This document shows positions 1-6,863 of a stretch of 64,000 nucleotides of DNA, piece after piece; the first letter of the stretch is position 1; every line of letters starts with the position of its first letter. Origin of the DNA: JBCCGI01 sp039029355 (GTDB lineage: Bacteria; Planctomycetota; UBA1135; GCA-002686595); the NCBI GenBank assembly GCA_039029355.1, contig JBCCGI010000013.1:62001-126000 (forward strand). Direction: 5' to 3'. The position numbers and the translations under genes were made by a program. The notes under the pieces are model-generated. The model was not told the DNA's origin. It was given only the letters and a program-made list of their open reading frames with translations, and made no database searches.

Positions 1-1305
1 GGCCTCGACGCTCGCCGGCCGCCTCACCTCGACGCCCGCCAGGTCGGCCTGGAGCTGCAGCAACAGGCCGTTCGCCGCCGCGCCGCCGTCGGCGAGCAGC
101 AGGTCGACCGCGAGCCCCGACTCATCGCGCAGCACGTCGACCAACTCGGCGTTTTGGAAGGCGATGCCCTCGAGCGCCGCGCGCGCCAGGTGCCCGCGCC
201 CCGAGCCGCGCGTGAGCCCCAGGATCGCGCCGCGCGCCTCGGCGTCCCAGTAGGGCGCGCCCAGCCCGGCGAAGGCCGGCACCAGAAACACGCCGCCGGA
301 GTCGTCGACCGAGCGGGCCAGCGCCTCGATCTCGGCGCTCTCCGCGACGAACCCCATCTGATCGCGCAGCCACTGCACCACCGCGCCGGCCATGAAGACG
401 CTGCCCTCGACCGCGAAGCAAGCGGCGCCCGAGCGATCGACGGCCAGCGTCGTCAGCAGGCCGCGCTCCGAGGCGACGCGGCGCTCGCCGGTGTTGAGCA
501 GCAGGAAGCAGCCCGTCCCGTAGGTCACCTTCAGGGTGCCGGCGTCGAAGCAGCCCTGGCCGAACAGCGCGGCCTGTTGATCGCCGGCGACGCCGCGGAT
601 GGGAATCGGGTGGTCGAAGCCGGGCAGGCGCGCGGCGCCGAAGTCGCCCGCCGACGGCCGCACTTGCGGCAGCCAGGAGGGCTGGACGCCGAAGAGCGCG
701 CAGAGCTCGTCGTCCCACGCCCGGCGCTCCAGGTGGAACAGCATCGTGCGCGAGGCGTTGGTCGGGTCGGTCGCGATGGTCGCGCCGCCGGTCAGGTGCC
801 GTAGGAGGAGCGTGTCGACGGTCGCGAAGAGCACGTCGCCCGCAGCCGCCGCGGCGGCGAGACCGTCGACCTCGCGCAGCATCCACTCGATCTTGGTGGC
901 GCTGAAGTAGGGGTCGAGCAGGAGGCCGGTGCGCGCGCGCACCCGCGCGAGCTCGCCGGCCTCGCGCAGCTCGCGGCAGCGCTCCGCCGTCCGCCGGTCC
1001 TGCCACACGATGCCCGGCGCGAGCGCGCGTCCGCTGGCGCGGTCCAAGGCGAAGACCGTCTCGCGCTGGTTCGTGAGGCCGAGCGCCTGCACCCCGGCGG
1101 CCTCGGGACGAGCAGCGATCTCGGCCAGGACCTCGTCGGCGGCGGCGAGGATCGCGCCCGCGTCGTGCTCGACCCACCCCGGCTGCGGAAAGCCCTGGGC
1201 GAACTCGCGGTAGGCCCGCGCCAGCGGGCGCAGGTCGGCGTCAAACAGAACCGCGGTGACGCCGGTCGTGCCGGCGTCGAGAGCAAGGAGCGTCGGATCG
1301 GGCAC
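1..1305 (-). CDS. glpK: Glycerol kinase, C-terminus cut by window edge
   Basis: ATP-dependent phosphorylation of glycerol to sn-glycerol-3-phosphate in the cytoplasm (FGGY kinase family). The reading frame runs 435 codons from a GTG at 1305-1303 to the left edge with no stop. The N-terminus has the phosphate-binding loop LALDAGTTGVTAVLFD, followed by the glycerol-kinase motifs GWVEHDA and LTNQRETV; further on come the FGGY signatures GVAGDQQAALFGQ and KVTYGTGCFLLLNTG. The last part seen (GSVFMAGAVVQWLRDQ, FAGLGAPYWD) belongs to the second FGGY_C domain, so about 50-60 residues should lie beyond the edge. It has no ATG start and is overlaid by misleading long ORFs in other frames. A hairpin separates it from the next minus-strand gene, so it is probably transcribed alone or with genes off the left edge. 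Confidence 0.93.
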   Translation of the reverse strand, partial: MPDPTLLALDAGTTGVTAVLFDADLRPLARAYREFAQGFPQPGWVEHDAGAILAAADEVLAEIAARPEAAGVQALGLTNQRETVFALDRASGRALAPGIVWQDRRTAERCRELREAGELARVRARTGLLLDPYFSATKIEWMLREVDGLAAAAAAGDVLFATVDTLLLRHLTGGATIATDPTNASRTMLFHLERRAWDDELCALFGVQPSWLPQVRPSAGDFGAARLPGFDHPIPIRGVAGDQQAALFGQGCFDAGTLKVTYGTGCFLLLNTGERRVASERGLLTTLAVDRSGAACFAVEGSVFMAGAVVQWLRDQMGFVAESAEIEALARSVDDSGGVFLVPAFAGLGAPYWDAEARGAILGLTRGSGRGHLARAALEGIAFQNAELVDVLRDESGLAVDLLLADGGAAANGLLLQLQADLAGVEVRRPASVEA

Positions 1306-1337
1306 GCGTCCAGGCTACGGACGCTCCGTAAACGAAT

Positions 1338-1373
1338 CCACCACCTCCCCCCGAGCGCGGGGAGAGGTGGTGG
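1338..1373. terminator. Hairpin between glpK and the upstream operon
   Basis: An inverted repeat (CCACCACCTCCCC at 1338-1350 against GGGGAGAGGTGGTGG at 1359-1373, one bulge or mismatch) lies in the short gap between the stop of the secreted-protein gene and the glpK start. It has no U-tract on either strand. It could be a factor-dependent or attenuating terminator for the minus-strand operon upstream. Confidence 0.45.
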
Positions 1374-1396
1374 GGGTGATCGTTCGCAGAGCCGCG

Positions 1397-2002
1397 CTAC
1401 TCGCGCAGCTTCTGCGTCATGGTCACGACGCCGTCGTCGCCGGCCATGTGGAGGCTGTAGAACTCGCTCTCCAGACTCGTGGCGTGCAGGAACAGCATGC
1501 TGTCGGTGGCCCCGAGCGAGGCGAGCGGGAGCTCGCGGATGCTCATGGTCCCGAGCGTCATCTGCTCGGTCCACGCGCCCCCTGCGAACACCGAGGCGGT
1601 GCCGCCGGCGAACGTAGTGCCGCTCGAGAACGCCGCGTGCACCGGGCTGGTCGCCAACGCCGCTGCGTCGAGCGTGACCTGCAGGTTGCCCTGGAACGAA
1701 GCGATGAGCCGCTCGTTGTTGGGCGTCGCCGGGCGCAACGAGATCGAGCCGGAGCCTTTCACGTCGAGCACGATCGACTGCAGATCGGCCATGGTTCCCA
1801 CGAGGAACCAGTCCGGCGCTTGCTCGTTGGCCAGCGACGGGAGGCTGCCGATGTCGTCGTCGCCGCCGCTGTCGCCCCCGCCTTGCGAGCCGCCACCGGC
1901 TCCGCTCGCCTGGGCAAAGCCAAGCGGCAGCGAGAGAGAAAGGACCGCAACGAAGGACGAGAATCCCGCCGCGAGGCGGAGCGATAGGTTGCGTTTCATC
2001 AT
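1397..2002 (-). CDS. Secreted protein of unknown function, last gene of sigma/anti-sigma operon
   Basis: I do not recognise a family. The start is placed at the ATG at 2002-2000 (or the adjacent ATG at 1999): it overlaps the TGA of the anti-sigma gene and has GGAGG about 10 nt upstream. A longer frame to 2119 exists but would overlap the anti-sigma gene more. The N-terminus (MKRNLSLRLAAGFSSFVAVL, ending near GFAQASG) is a Sec signal peptide. A Gly/Ser/Asp linker follows, then about 140 residues of predicted beta-rich sequence ending in MTQKLRE. No cysteines or catalytic motifs stand out. Coupling to an ECF sigma and an anti-sigma factor suggests an envelope protein made together with its regulators, possibly a target or sensor input; that role is inference. 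Confidence 0.75.
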   Translation of the reverse strand: MMKRNLSLRLAAGFSSFVAVLSLSLPLGFAQASGAGGGSQGGGDSGGDDDIGSLPSLANEQAPDWFLVGTMADLQSIVLDVKGSGSISLRPATPNNERLIASFQGNLQVTLDAAALATSPVHAAFSSGTTFAGGTASVFAGGAWTEQMTLGTMSIRELPLASLGATDSMLFLHATSLESEFYSLHMAGDDGVVTMTQKLRE

Positions 2003-3069
2003 GAAGCCGAATCCTCCGCCTTCCCCCCCTCGCCTTCCGAGGCGGGGTCTTCGGAGCGGAACAGTTCCGGACAGGCCGCGACGAGCGCCTCGCCGAAGCC
2101 CGGTTGACAGTCGATACACGCACGCAGCTTGTCCGAGCGTGCAAAGAAGCCGGCCACGTCGCGAGCGCGGTCGGGGTGGCGGTCCAGGAGACCCCGGAAC
2201 ACCGCGATCGACCGCCGCTGGTCGCGCAGGCGCGCGTAGTAGGTGCCGATGTTGAAGCGCACGAAGAAGAACCGGTCCTCGACGTCCGCGAGGCCGCTCA
2301 TCGTGACCCAGCGGCTGTAGGCGATCGCCTTGCGGAAGTCCTCTTCGCGCGAGTGAAGCAGGGCCAGCTGGACGGCCGCGTGGCCGCGGTTCAGCTCGCT
2401 GATGGCGGTGTCGAAGATGTCCTGGAAGACGCGCGACGCCTTCAGGTAGCGCCCTTCATGCACGTCGATGTACCCGAGGTAGAGGCGCGACTCCTCGTGG
2501 TTGGCGTCGGCGCTGAGGGCTTCCTGCAGCAGCCGCCGGCCTTTGTCCAGCGCCCCCTCGATGCGGGTCAGGGCGCCGTTGAACAGATGACGGGCCTCGG
2601 CCCAGTCGACGCCGCCGGAGCCGCCGCGACCGCTCTCGAGCACTCCGTCGACAAACCCGCGGCCGCGCGTGCGCGCCGGCTCGACCGGGACGGCTTTTTC
2701 GAAAACGCGGATTCGGTAGCTCGGGTCGATGGCGCTCAACGTGTACGCCTTGCCGAGCTGGTAGAAGATGTTGGAGAGACGGCAGACAAGCTCGATCGAC
2801 TCGACCTCCCCCGAGACCTCGACGCCCAGGAGATCCGAGTAGCGCTGCACCAGCCCGTCTGGGTTGGCGACGTCGCGATGGGCCTGAACCTGCTGGCGGG
2901 TGTCGTCGAAGAAGCGTCGACACTCCCCGCAGCCCTCCAGGTGGGCGACAGCCCGCGCCGAGGCGATCTCGTCGAGCTCGCCGTCGACCAAACAGGAAAG
3001 GTCGACCTGGAACTGGACGCACTCCTGCGTCAGCCCCTCGATCCACCATTGCGCGCTTGAGGCACTCAT
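1999..3069 (-). CDS. Soluble zinc-finger anti-sigma factor with TPR-like repeats
   Basis: Probable anti-sigma factor for the ECF sigma encoded just upstream. The N-terminus carries a ZAS/zf-HC2 signature: LVDGELDEI followed by H43-x3-C47-x2-C50 (HLEGCGEC), the usual Zn-binding half that clamps ECF sigma factors. About 140 residues follow with little recognisable sequence, then a helical-repeat section around residues 160-320 (ALTRIEGALDKGRRLLQEAL, LYLGYIDVHEGRYLKASRVF) that reads as TPRs. No transmembrane helix is visible, so unlike most anti-sigma factors it looks cytoplasmic and would have to sense its signal there, perhaps through the TPRs. The gene overlaps the sigma gene by 4 bp (3066-3069) and the secreted-protein gene at its 3' end, indicating translational coupling. 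Family assignment rests on the motif and context. Confidence 0.75.
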   Translation of the reverse strand: MSASSAQWWIEGLTQECVQFQVDLSCLVDGELDEIASARAVAHLEGCGECRRFFDDTRQQVQAHRDVANPDGLVQRYSDLLGVEVSGEVESIELVCRLSNIFYQLGKAYTLSAIDPSYRIRVFEKAVPVEPARTRGRGFVDGVLESGRGGSGGVDWAEARHLFNGALTRIEGALDKGRRLLQEALSADANHEESRLYLGYIDVHEGRYLKASRVFQDIFDTAISELNRGHAAVQLALLHSREEDFRKAIAYSRWVTMSGLADVEDRFFFVRFNIGTYYARLRDQRRSIAVFRGLLDRHPDRARDVAGFFARSDKLRACIDCQPGFGEALVAACPELFRSEDPASEGEGGKAEDSAS

Positions 3070-3947
3070 CTTTCACCGTCCTTCGATCCGCACGCCGTGT
3101 CCGGGGGGGCCGGAGCCGCGGCTCGGGGCCGCGGGTCCCGGGCGGGTCGACAGTCGGGCGGAAGCCCTTCAAAGACCCGGCGCATGGACCGGTGGATCTT
3201 CCGGCGGGCCCGGAAGATCACCATCTTCAGGTTCTCTAACTTGATCCCTAGCTCACCAGCAGCGACCCGGTAACTGCATCCGTCCACTTCCACCAGGTGG
3301 ATTGCACGACGCTCACGTTCGCTGAGCATCGAGTAGAAGCGCAGGTAGAGGTGCAGGTAGGTCAGGTAAACGCGGGTGCACTCGAGGCGGCTCTCGTTCT
3401 CGATCGCGCCGCGCATGGGTTCGCGGGCTCGGGAGCCGACCTCGGGCTGTTCGGGGATGTCGTCGAAGGCGACCTCGGCGCGCCCGCTGCGGGAGAGCGA
3501 GCGCAGGTGCTTCAGCACGGTGTTCCGGACGATCGTGGCCGACCAGACCCGGAAGGCGTCGTCGCGGGAGGCGTCGAACCGGTGCGGGTACCGGTAGACG
3601 TTGAAGAAGACCTCCTGCAGAACGTCCTGGGGATCCGACCGGCTCTGGTACCGCCGCAGCCTGCCCGCGACCTGCTGCAGAAGGTGCTGGCGGTTGAGCT
3701 CATAAAGGAGGCCGAAGGCCGCCCGTCCCCGGTGGAGCCGGAAGATCTCCATCAGCCGCGTGCTCAGCCCGTCCCGGAGGCCGTCCGCGGTGCGCGTCTC
3801 GTCATCGACGACCGCTAGGAGGTCGGAAATGTCCTGGTCCGGCGTGTCCCGGCCGACTTCCTGCACGCGTTCGCGCAGAAGGCTCCTGCTCGTGGTTCCT
3901 GCGGTGGCCCAGCTGTCGAGCTGGGGGGAGTTGGTTCCGCCGATCAA
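3066..3947 (-). CDS. ECF-type RNA polymerase sigma factor
   Basis: Extracytoplasmic-function sigma-70 family protein of 293 residues. Region 2 is at about residues 75-152, with RSDPQDVLQEVFFNVYRY and FRVWSATIVRNTVLKHLRSL matching regions 2.2-2.4. Region 4 is at about 205-258, with LSERERRAIHLVEVDGCSY and the helix-turn-helix ending KMVIFRARRKIHRSM. It has an unusual N-terminal extension of about 70 residues and a Pro/Arg/Ala-rich tail of about 35 residues. The long linker between regions 2 and 4 contains acidic stretches. It overlaps the anti-sigma gene by 4 bp. It would direct polymerase to a small regulon, very likely including this operon. The region upstream of 3947 is shared with the divergent queG gene. 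Confidence 0.9.
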   Translation of the reverse strand: MIGGTNSPQLDSWATAGTTSRSLLRERVQEVGRDTPDQDISDLLAVVDDETRTADGLRDGLSTRLMEIFRLHRGRAAFGLLYELNRQHLLQQVAGRLRRYQSRSDPQDVLQEVFFNVYRYPHRFDASRDDAFRVWSATIVRNTVLKHLRSLSRSGRAEVAFDDIPEQPEVGSRAREPMRGAIENESRLECTRVYLTYLHLYLRFYSMLSERERRAIHLVEVDGCSYRVAAGELGIKLENLKMVIFRARRKIHRSMRRVFEGLPPDCRPARDPRPRAAAPAPPDTACGSKDGER

Positions 3948-4130
3948 AGAACCACCTCAAGCCGGTTTGAGGCGTGGGACGTCATGGGGGCGGAGAGAAC
4001 CGCGGTCCTGGCGTGAGGGGGACGGACCTCGGATCTCTCTGACAGTACTTTAGTTGAGGCCTCCAACCAGGTAACCCGGGGGGGGCAGTCGAGCTTGCGA
4101 CGTGCTTGCCCAACTTATGCGCTGTCGACC

Positions 4131-4185
4131 CAACCCCTTGATTACAAAGGGGTTGTAAGGGGAGCACTTTCCGGTGCGATTCCCC
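4131..4185 (+). promoter_or_regulatory. Two consecutive hairpins in the queG leader
   Basis: The first hairpin has a perfect 9-bp stem (CAACCCCTT 4131-4139, loop GATTACA, AAGGGGTTG 4147-4155). Three bases later comes a second: outer stem GGGGA 4159-4163 / TCCCC 4181-4185 and inner stem GCAC 4164-4167 / GTGC 4174-4177. They end 11 nt before the GTG start of queG. No known riboswitch consensus (including preQ1) was recognised and no U-tract follows. They could be leader-RNA control, a structured binding site, or the remains of a recombination site. Confidence 0.35.
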
Positions 4186-4196
4186 ACAATAAGCCG

Positions 4197-5345
4197 GTGG
4201 ACGCAACCCAGCTAGCCCTCGAGCTGGCGCACGAGGCCGGCTTCGACCTGGCCGGCGTGGCGCCGCTGGCCCCGCCGGGTGCCGCCCCCCGCTTCCGGCG
4301 CTGGCTGGAGGCCGGGCATCACGCCGACATGGAGTGGCTGCGGCGCAACGCGGAGCGCATCTGCGACCCGCGCTCGGTCCTCCCGGAGGCCCGCAGCCTG
4401 CTCGTGGTGGGCGTGGGGCACGCGCGTCCGGCGGTGAGCCTGCCGGGCGGCGGCCGCGTCGCCCGCTATGCGGCCGGCCGCGACTACCACAACTCGATCG
4501 GCAAGCGGCTCCAGAGGCTGGCACGGCGGTTGGAGCAGGCCGGCCTGGCCGGCCGGTGGCGGAAAGTTGTGGATGCCGGGCCGCTGCTGGAGCGCTCCCA
4601 CGCCGCCGAGGCGGGCCTGGGCTTCGAGTCCCGCGCCGCCAACCTGCTGCACCCTCGCTTCGGTCCGTGGTTCTTCCTAGGCGAGCTTCTATTAGAGGAG
4701 GAGCTCGAGCCGACCCCCGGCCCGCCGCCGGGCTCCTGTGGCACCTGCACGGCCTGCCTGGACGCCTGCCCCACGGCGGCGATCCGTGAGCCCGGGGTGG
4801 TCGACAGCCGGCTCTGCCTGAGCTACCACACGATCGAGAACCGCGGCTCGATCCCCGCGCCCATCCGCGAGGCCTTGGGCGACTGGGCCTTCGGCTGCGA
4901 TATCTGCTCGGAGGTCTGCCCCTGGGGCCGCCGCGCGCCCGACGCGACCGAGCAGCACGGGACCCACGAGGCGGTTGGGCGCTCCCTGGTCGACTGGCTC
5001 CGCCACCCGCCGGACGAGCACGCCGAGCTCTTCCGCGGCTCGGCCCTAAGGCGCGCCAAGCGCGACGGGCTGGCCCGGAACGCGGCGCTGGCCCTGGCGG
5101 CGACCCCATCGGAGGAGGGCCGCGACGCGCTCCTCGCCGCGCTGGAGTCCGACCCGGCCGCGCGCGTGCGCGAGGCGGCCGGCTGGAGCCTGGCCCGCGC
5201 GCACGCCCGCGACCGCGGGGTGGCCGAGGCCCTGGAGCGCGCCGAGGCGGCCGAGCCGGAGGCCGCGGCACGGGCCGACCTGCGGCGCTCGCGCGACCTC
5301 GTGGCCGAGCGCCCGCCGCGCTCGGCGCAGCGTTCGGATGGATGA
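4197..5345 (+). CDS. queG: Epoxyqueuosine reductase QueG
   Basis: Catalyses the last step of queuosine synthesis, reducing epoxyqueuosine to queuosine in the wobble position of GUN tRNAs; a cytoplasmic cobalamin- and two-[4Fe-4S]-dependent enzyme. The GTG at 4197 gives 382 residues, matching the family; an in-frame TTG at 4095 would add 34 residues running through the hairpins and is less likely. Visible features: the N-terminal substrate/cobalamin region with VDAGPLLERSHAAEAGLGF at about residue 125 (the Asp is the expected proton donor), the first ferredoxin motif SCGTCTACLDACPTAAI at about 180-196, the LCLSYHTIENRG block, and the second cluster CDICSEVCPWG at about 233. A C-terminal HEAT-like tail follows (GLARNAALALAATPSEEGRD). 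The pathway partner queA lies 24 kb away, not in an operon with it. Confidence 0.93.
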   Translation: MDATQLALELAHEAGFDLAGVAPLAPPGAAPRFRRWLEAGHHADMEWLRRNAERICDPRSVLPEARSLLVVGVGHARPAVSLPGGGRVARYAAGRDYHNSIGKRLQRLARRLEQAGLAGRWRKVVDAGPLLERSHAAEAGLGFESRAANLLHPRFGPWFFLGELLLEEELEPTPGPPPGSCGTCTACLDACPTAAIREPGVVDSRLCLSYHTIENRGSIPAPIREALGDWAFGCDICSEVCPWGRRAPDATEQHGTHEAVGRSLVDWLRHPPDEHAELFRGSALRRAKRDGLARNAALALAATPSEEGRDALLAALESDPAARVREAAGWSLARAHARDRGVAEALERAEAAEPEAAARADLRRSRDLVAERPPRSAQRSDG

Positions 5346-5455
5346 ACGAAACGGCCCCGCGTCCAATCCGCTGAACACGCGCCTCCAAGGGGCGCCCAAC
5401 TACCTACGGGAAAAGGACTTGAGGCTCCCGCGCGGCGGACCTAGGAGGTCGCATC

Positions 5456-5479
5456 CCCGGCGCAGGGCCCCGCGCCGGG
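5456..5479 (+). terminator. Hairpin downstream of queG
   Basis: Perfect 8-bp GC stem (CCCGGCGC 5456-5463 / GCGCCGGG 5472-5479) without a following U-tract. It is the clearest structure in the 317-base gap 5346-5662 between queG and the zinc-ribbon gene. The rest of that gap shows only a weak inverted repeat (CGTAAT...ATTACG near 5548-5578) and the Shine-Dalgarno region of the next gene. Confidence 0.4.
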
Positions 5480-5662
5480 CTCGACGGCGTTCACTCTCCG
5501 CGACGGAAAGAATGGACGCCCCGGGGCCCGCAACATCTCTCCGGGTTGCGTAATCCGCTTTCTGACAACGCATTACGTCGATTGCTGCACAGCGAGCGCC
5601 GGCTGGCCGGCGCCTTGCGTCCCGCGGGGTGCGAGCAGCAACCGACCCGAGAGAAAGCCCAC

Positions 5663-5881
5663 ATGGATCGACCCGACTTCTACAGCGACAAAAAGTACTG
5701 CGACCACTGCGGCACCTACCGCAACTACCTCCAGTCGCTCGAGCACTCCTACTGCTCTCACTGTGGATCCGAGGTCCGACTCTTCTCAGAGGCCGATTGG
5801 GAGACCTTCCACGCGGAGCTCAAGGACCGTCGCCCCAAGGGCGGCCGTCCGCGCAAGAACCGCGGCAAGGAGTCGGCCTAG
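5663..5881 (+). CDS. Small zinc-ribbon protein with basic AT-hook-like tail
   Basis: 72-residue protein. The start is the ATG at 5663, preceded by GAGAGAAAG; a longer in-frame start at 5546 has no support from the sequence content. Two CxxC knuckles (C13-x2-C16 in KYCDHCGTY and C31-x2-C34 in SYCSHCGSEV) form a typical zinc ribbon. After an acidic helix the C-terminus is strongly basic, with GRPRK, which resembles an AT-hook. That combination suggests binding to DNA or RNA, but no function is known to me; I recall similar short proteins as conserved hypotheticals in planctomycetes. It is a single-gene unit, flanked upstream by the queG gap and downstream by a canonical terminator, which suggests strong independent expression. 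Confidence 0.75.
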   Translation: MDRPDFYSDKKYCDHCGTYRNYLQSLEHSYCSHCGSEVRLFSEADWETFHAELKDRRPKGGRPRKNRGKESA

Positions 5882-5982
5882 CTTCCCGGCTTGCTGAAAT
5901 CAGCCGCGGCCCGTTAGCCTCGGCTGAGCTCCGTTCCCCGTACGGAGCCCCTTTGGATTGGATTCGGTACGGAATCCGATTG

Positions 5983-6018
5983 GGCCAGGACCCCTCCCCG
6001 TGGGGTCCTGGCCTTTTT
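5983..6018 (+). terminator. Rho-independent terminator of the zinc-ribbon gene
   Basis: 12-bp perfect stem (GGCCAGGACCCC 5983-5994 / GGGGTCCTGGCC 6002-6013) with a 7-nt loop, followed directly by TTTTT. It lies just before the 3' end of the convergent sigma factor gene, and its T-tract orients it for plus-strand transcription. Confidence 0.88.
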
Positions 6019-6028
6019 CGTTTGCGAG

Positions 6029-6616
6029 CTAGCTCGCGGCCCGCGCGAGCTCGACGAAGCCGCGCAGCTTGCGCACCGCGCGGTGACACGACACGTGCAC
6101 CGCGCTGCGGCTGACGCCGAGCTCGGCCGCGACCTCGGACACGCCGCGGCCGCGGACCATCACCTCTTCGAAGGCGCGCAGGGTGCGCGTGCGGAGCCCG
6201 CCGGCGCGCCGCAGGGAGCCGAGGGCGGACGCCAACAGCTGCCTCCACAGCTCCTCGTTCTCGGGCTCCGCGTCCGCCGCGCGGATCCCGCTCTCGGTCA
6301 GGCTCGTGTCCTGCAGGCTCTCGGGCCGGCGGCGGCGCCAGTGGTCGATCGCCCGGCTCCGGGCGCAGACCAAGAGCCAACGGCTCAGCCGGGCCGAGCC
6401 GGGCGCGTGCCGTCCGGCGCGCAGCTCGCAGACGCAGCGCCACAGGACGTCCTGGGTCAGGTCCTCGGCGTCGGGCTCATTCAGCCCGTGCCTGAGGAAA
6501 AAGCCGCGCAGCAGCGGGCGGTAGTGGGAGTCCAGGTGCTCCCAGGACAGACGGCCTGCAGCATTTGCCGCGCTTCCAGAGAGCGAGTCCGTGGACATGA
6601 GGGAGAGGTCTTGCAT
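6029..6616 (-). CDS. ECF-type sigma factor divergent from kinase 1
   Basis: Sigma-70 family protein of about 195 residues. Two ATGs are possible (6616 or 6598); neither has a Shine-Dalgarno sequence, so the start is uncertain by 6 residues. Region 2 shows LNEPDAEDLTQDVLWRCV and RLSRWLLVCARSRAIDHWRR. Region 4 shows RTLRAFEEVMVRGRGVSEVA and ELGVSRSAVHVSCHRAVRKL, a clear helix-turn-helix. It belongs to a different sigma subgroup from the two sigma factors linked to kinases 2 and 3. It is transcribed divergently from kinase 1 across a 247-bp shared upstream region. Sigma-kinase linkage of this sort is known in planctomycetes; whether the kinase phosphorylates this sigma factor is inference. Confidence 0.87.
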   Translation of the reverse strand: MQDLSLMSTDSLSGSAANAAGRLSWEHLDSHYRPLLRGFFLRHGLNEPDAEDLTQDVLWRCVCELRAGRHAPGSARLSRWLLVCARSRAIDHWRRRRPESLQDTSLTESGIRAADAEPENEELWRQLLASALGSLRRAGGLRTRTLRAFEEVMVRGRGVSEVAAELGVSRSAVHVSCHRAVRKLRGFVELARAAS

Positions 6617-6863
6617 GGGAGGAGGCGCCGTCGGCGGTAGCTCGTGGCGCTGCCTCCTCCCCGAGAACCGCCGCGCGACCACGCCAGGATTCCCGTTGCG
6701 GCGGGGCATCCCCGCGTCACGCGAAAAAGCTGTCGGGGTCGAGCTCCGCTTCTCGGGAGCATCCCAGGGGAGCGGAAGCCCGAGGCGCTCTCCCCCATGG
6801 ATCGACGCGCAGCGCGGCGACGTGCGCCGCGGGGGCAAGCTCTCGAACCCGAGGAGAATCGCA
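6617..6863. promoter_or_regulatory. Divergent intergenic region, sigma factor / kinase 1
   Basis: Shared upstream region of the minus-strand sigma factor and plus-strand kinase 1. It contains AAAAAGCTGTCGGG at 6724-6737. A near copy (AAAAA-2 nt-TGTCGGG) lies at 10110-10123, upstream of the unit-2 sigma gene, making it a candidate shared promoter or operator element. GAGGAG at 6851-6856 is the ribosome binding site for kinase 1. Confidence 0.35.

Noticed and set aside
4131..4185. Possible tRNA or attachment site at the queG leader
   Set aside because: The 9-bp stem has a 7-nt loop, but no acceptor stem, no D-arm, no T-loop consensus and no U at loop position 2; no integrase is present.
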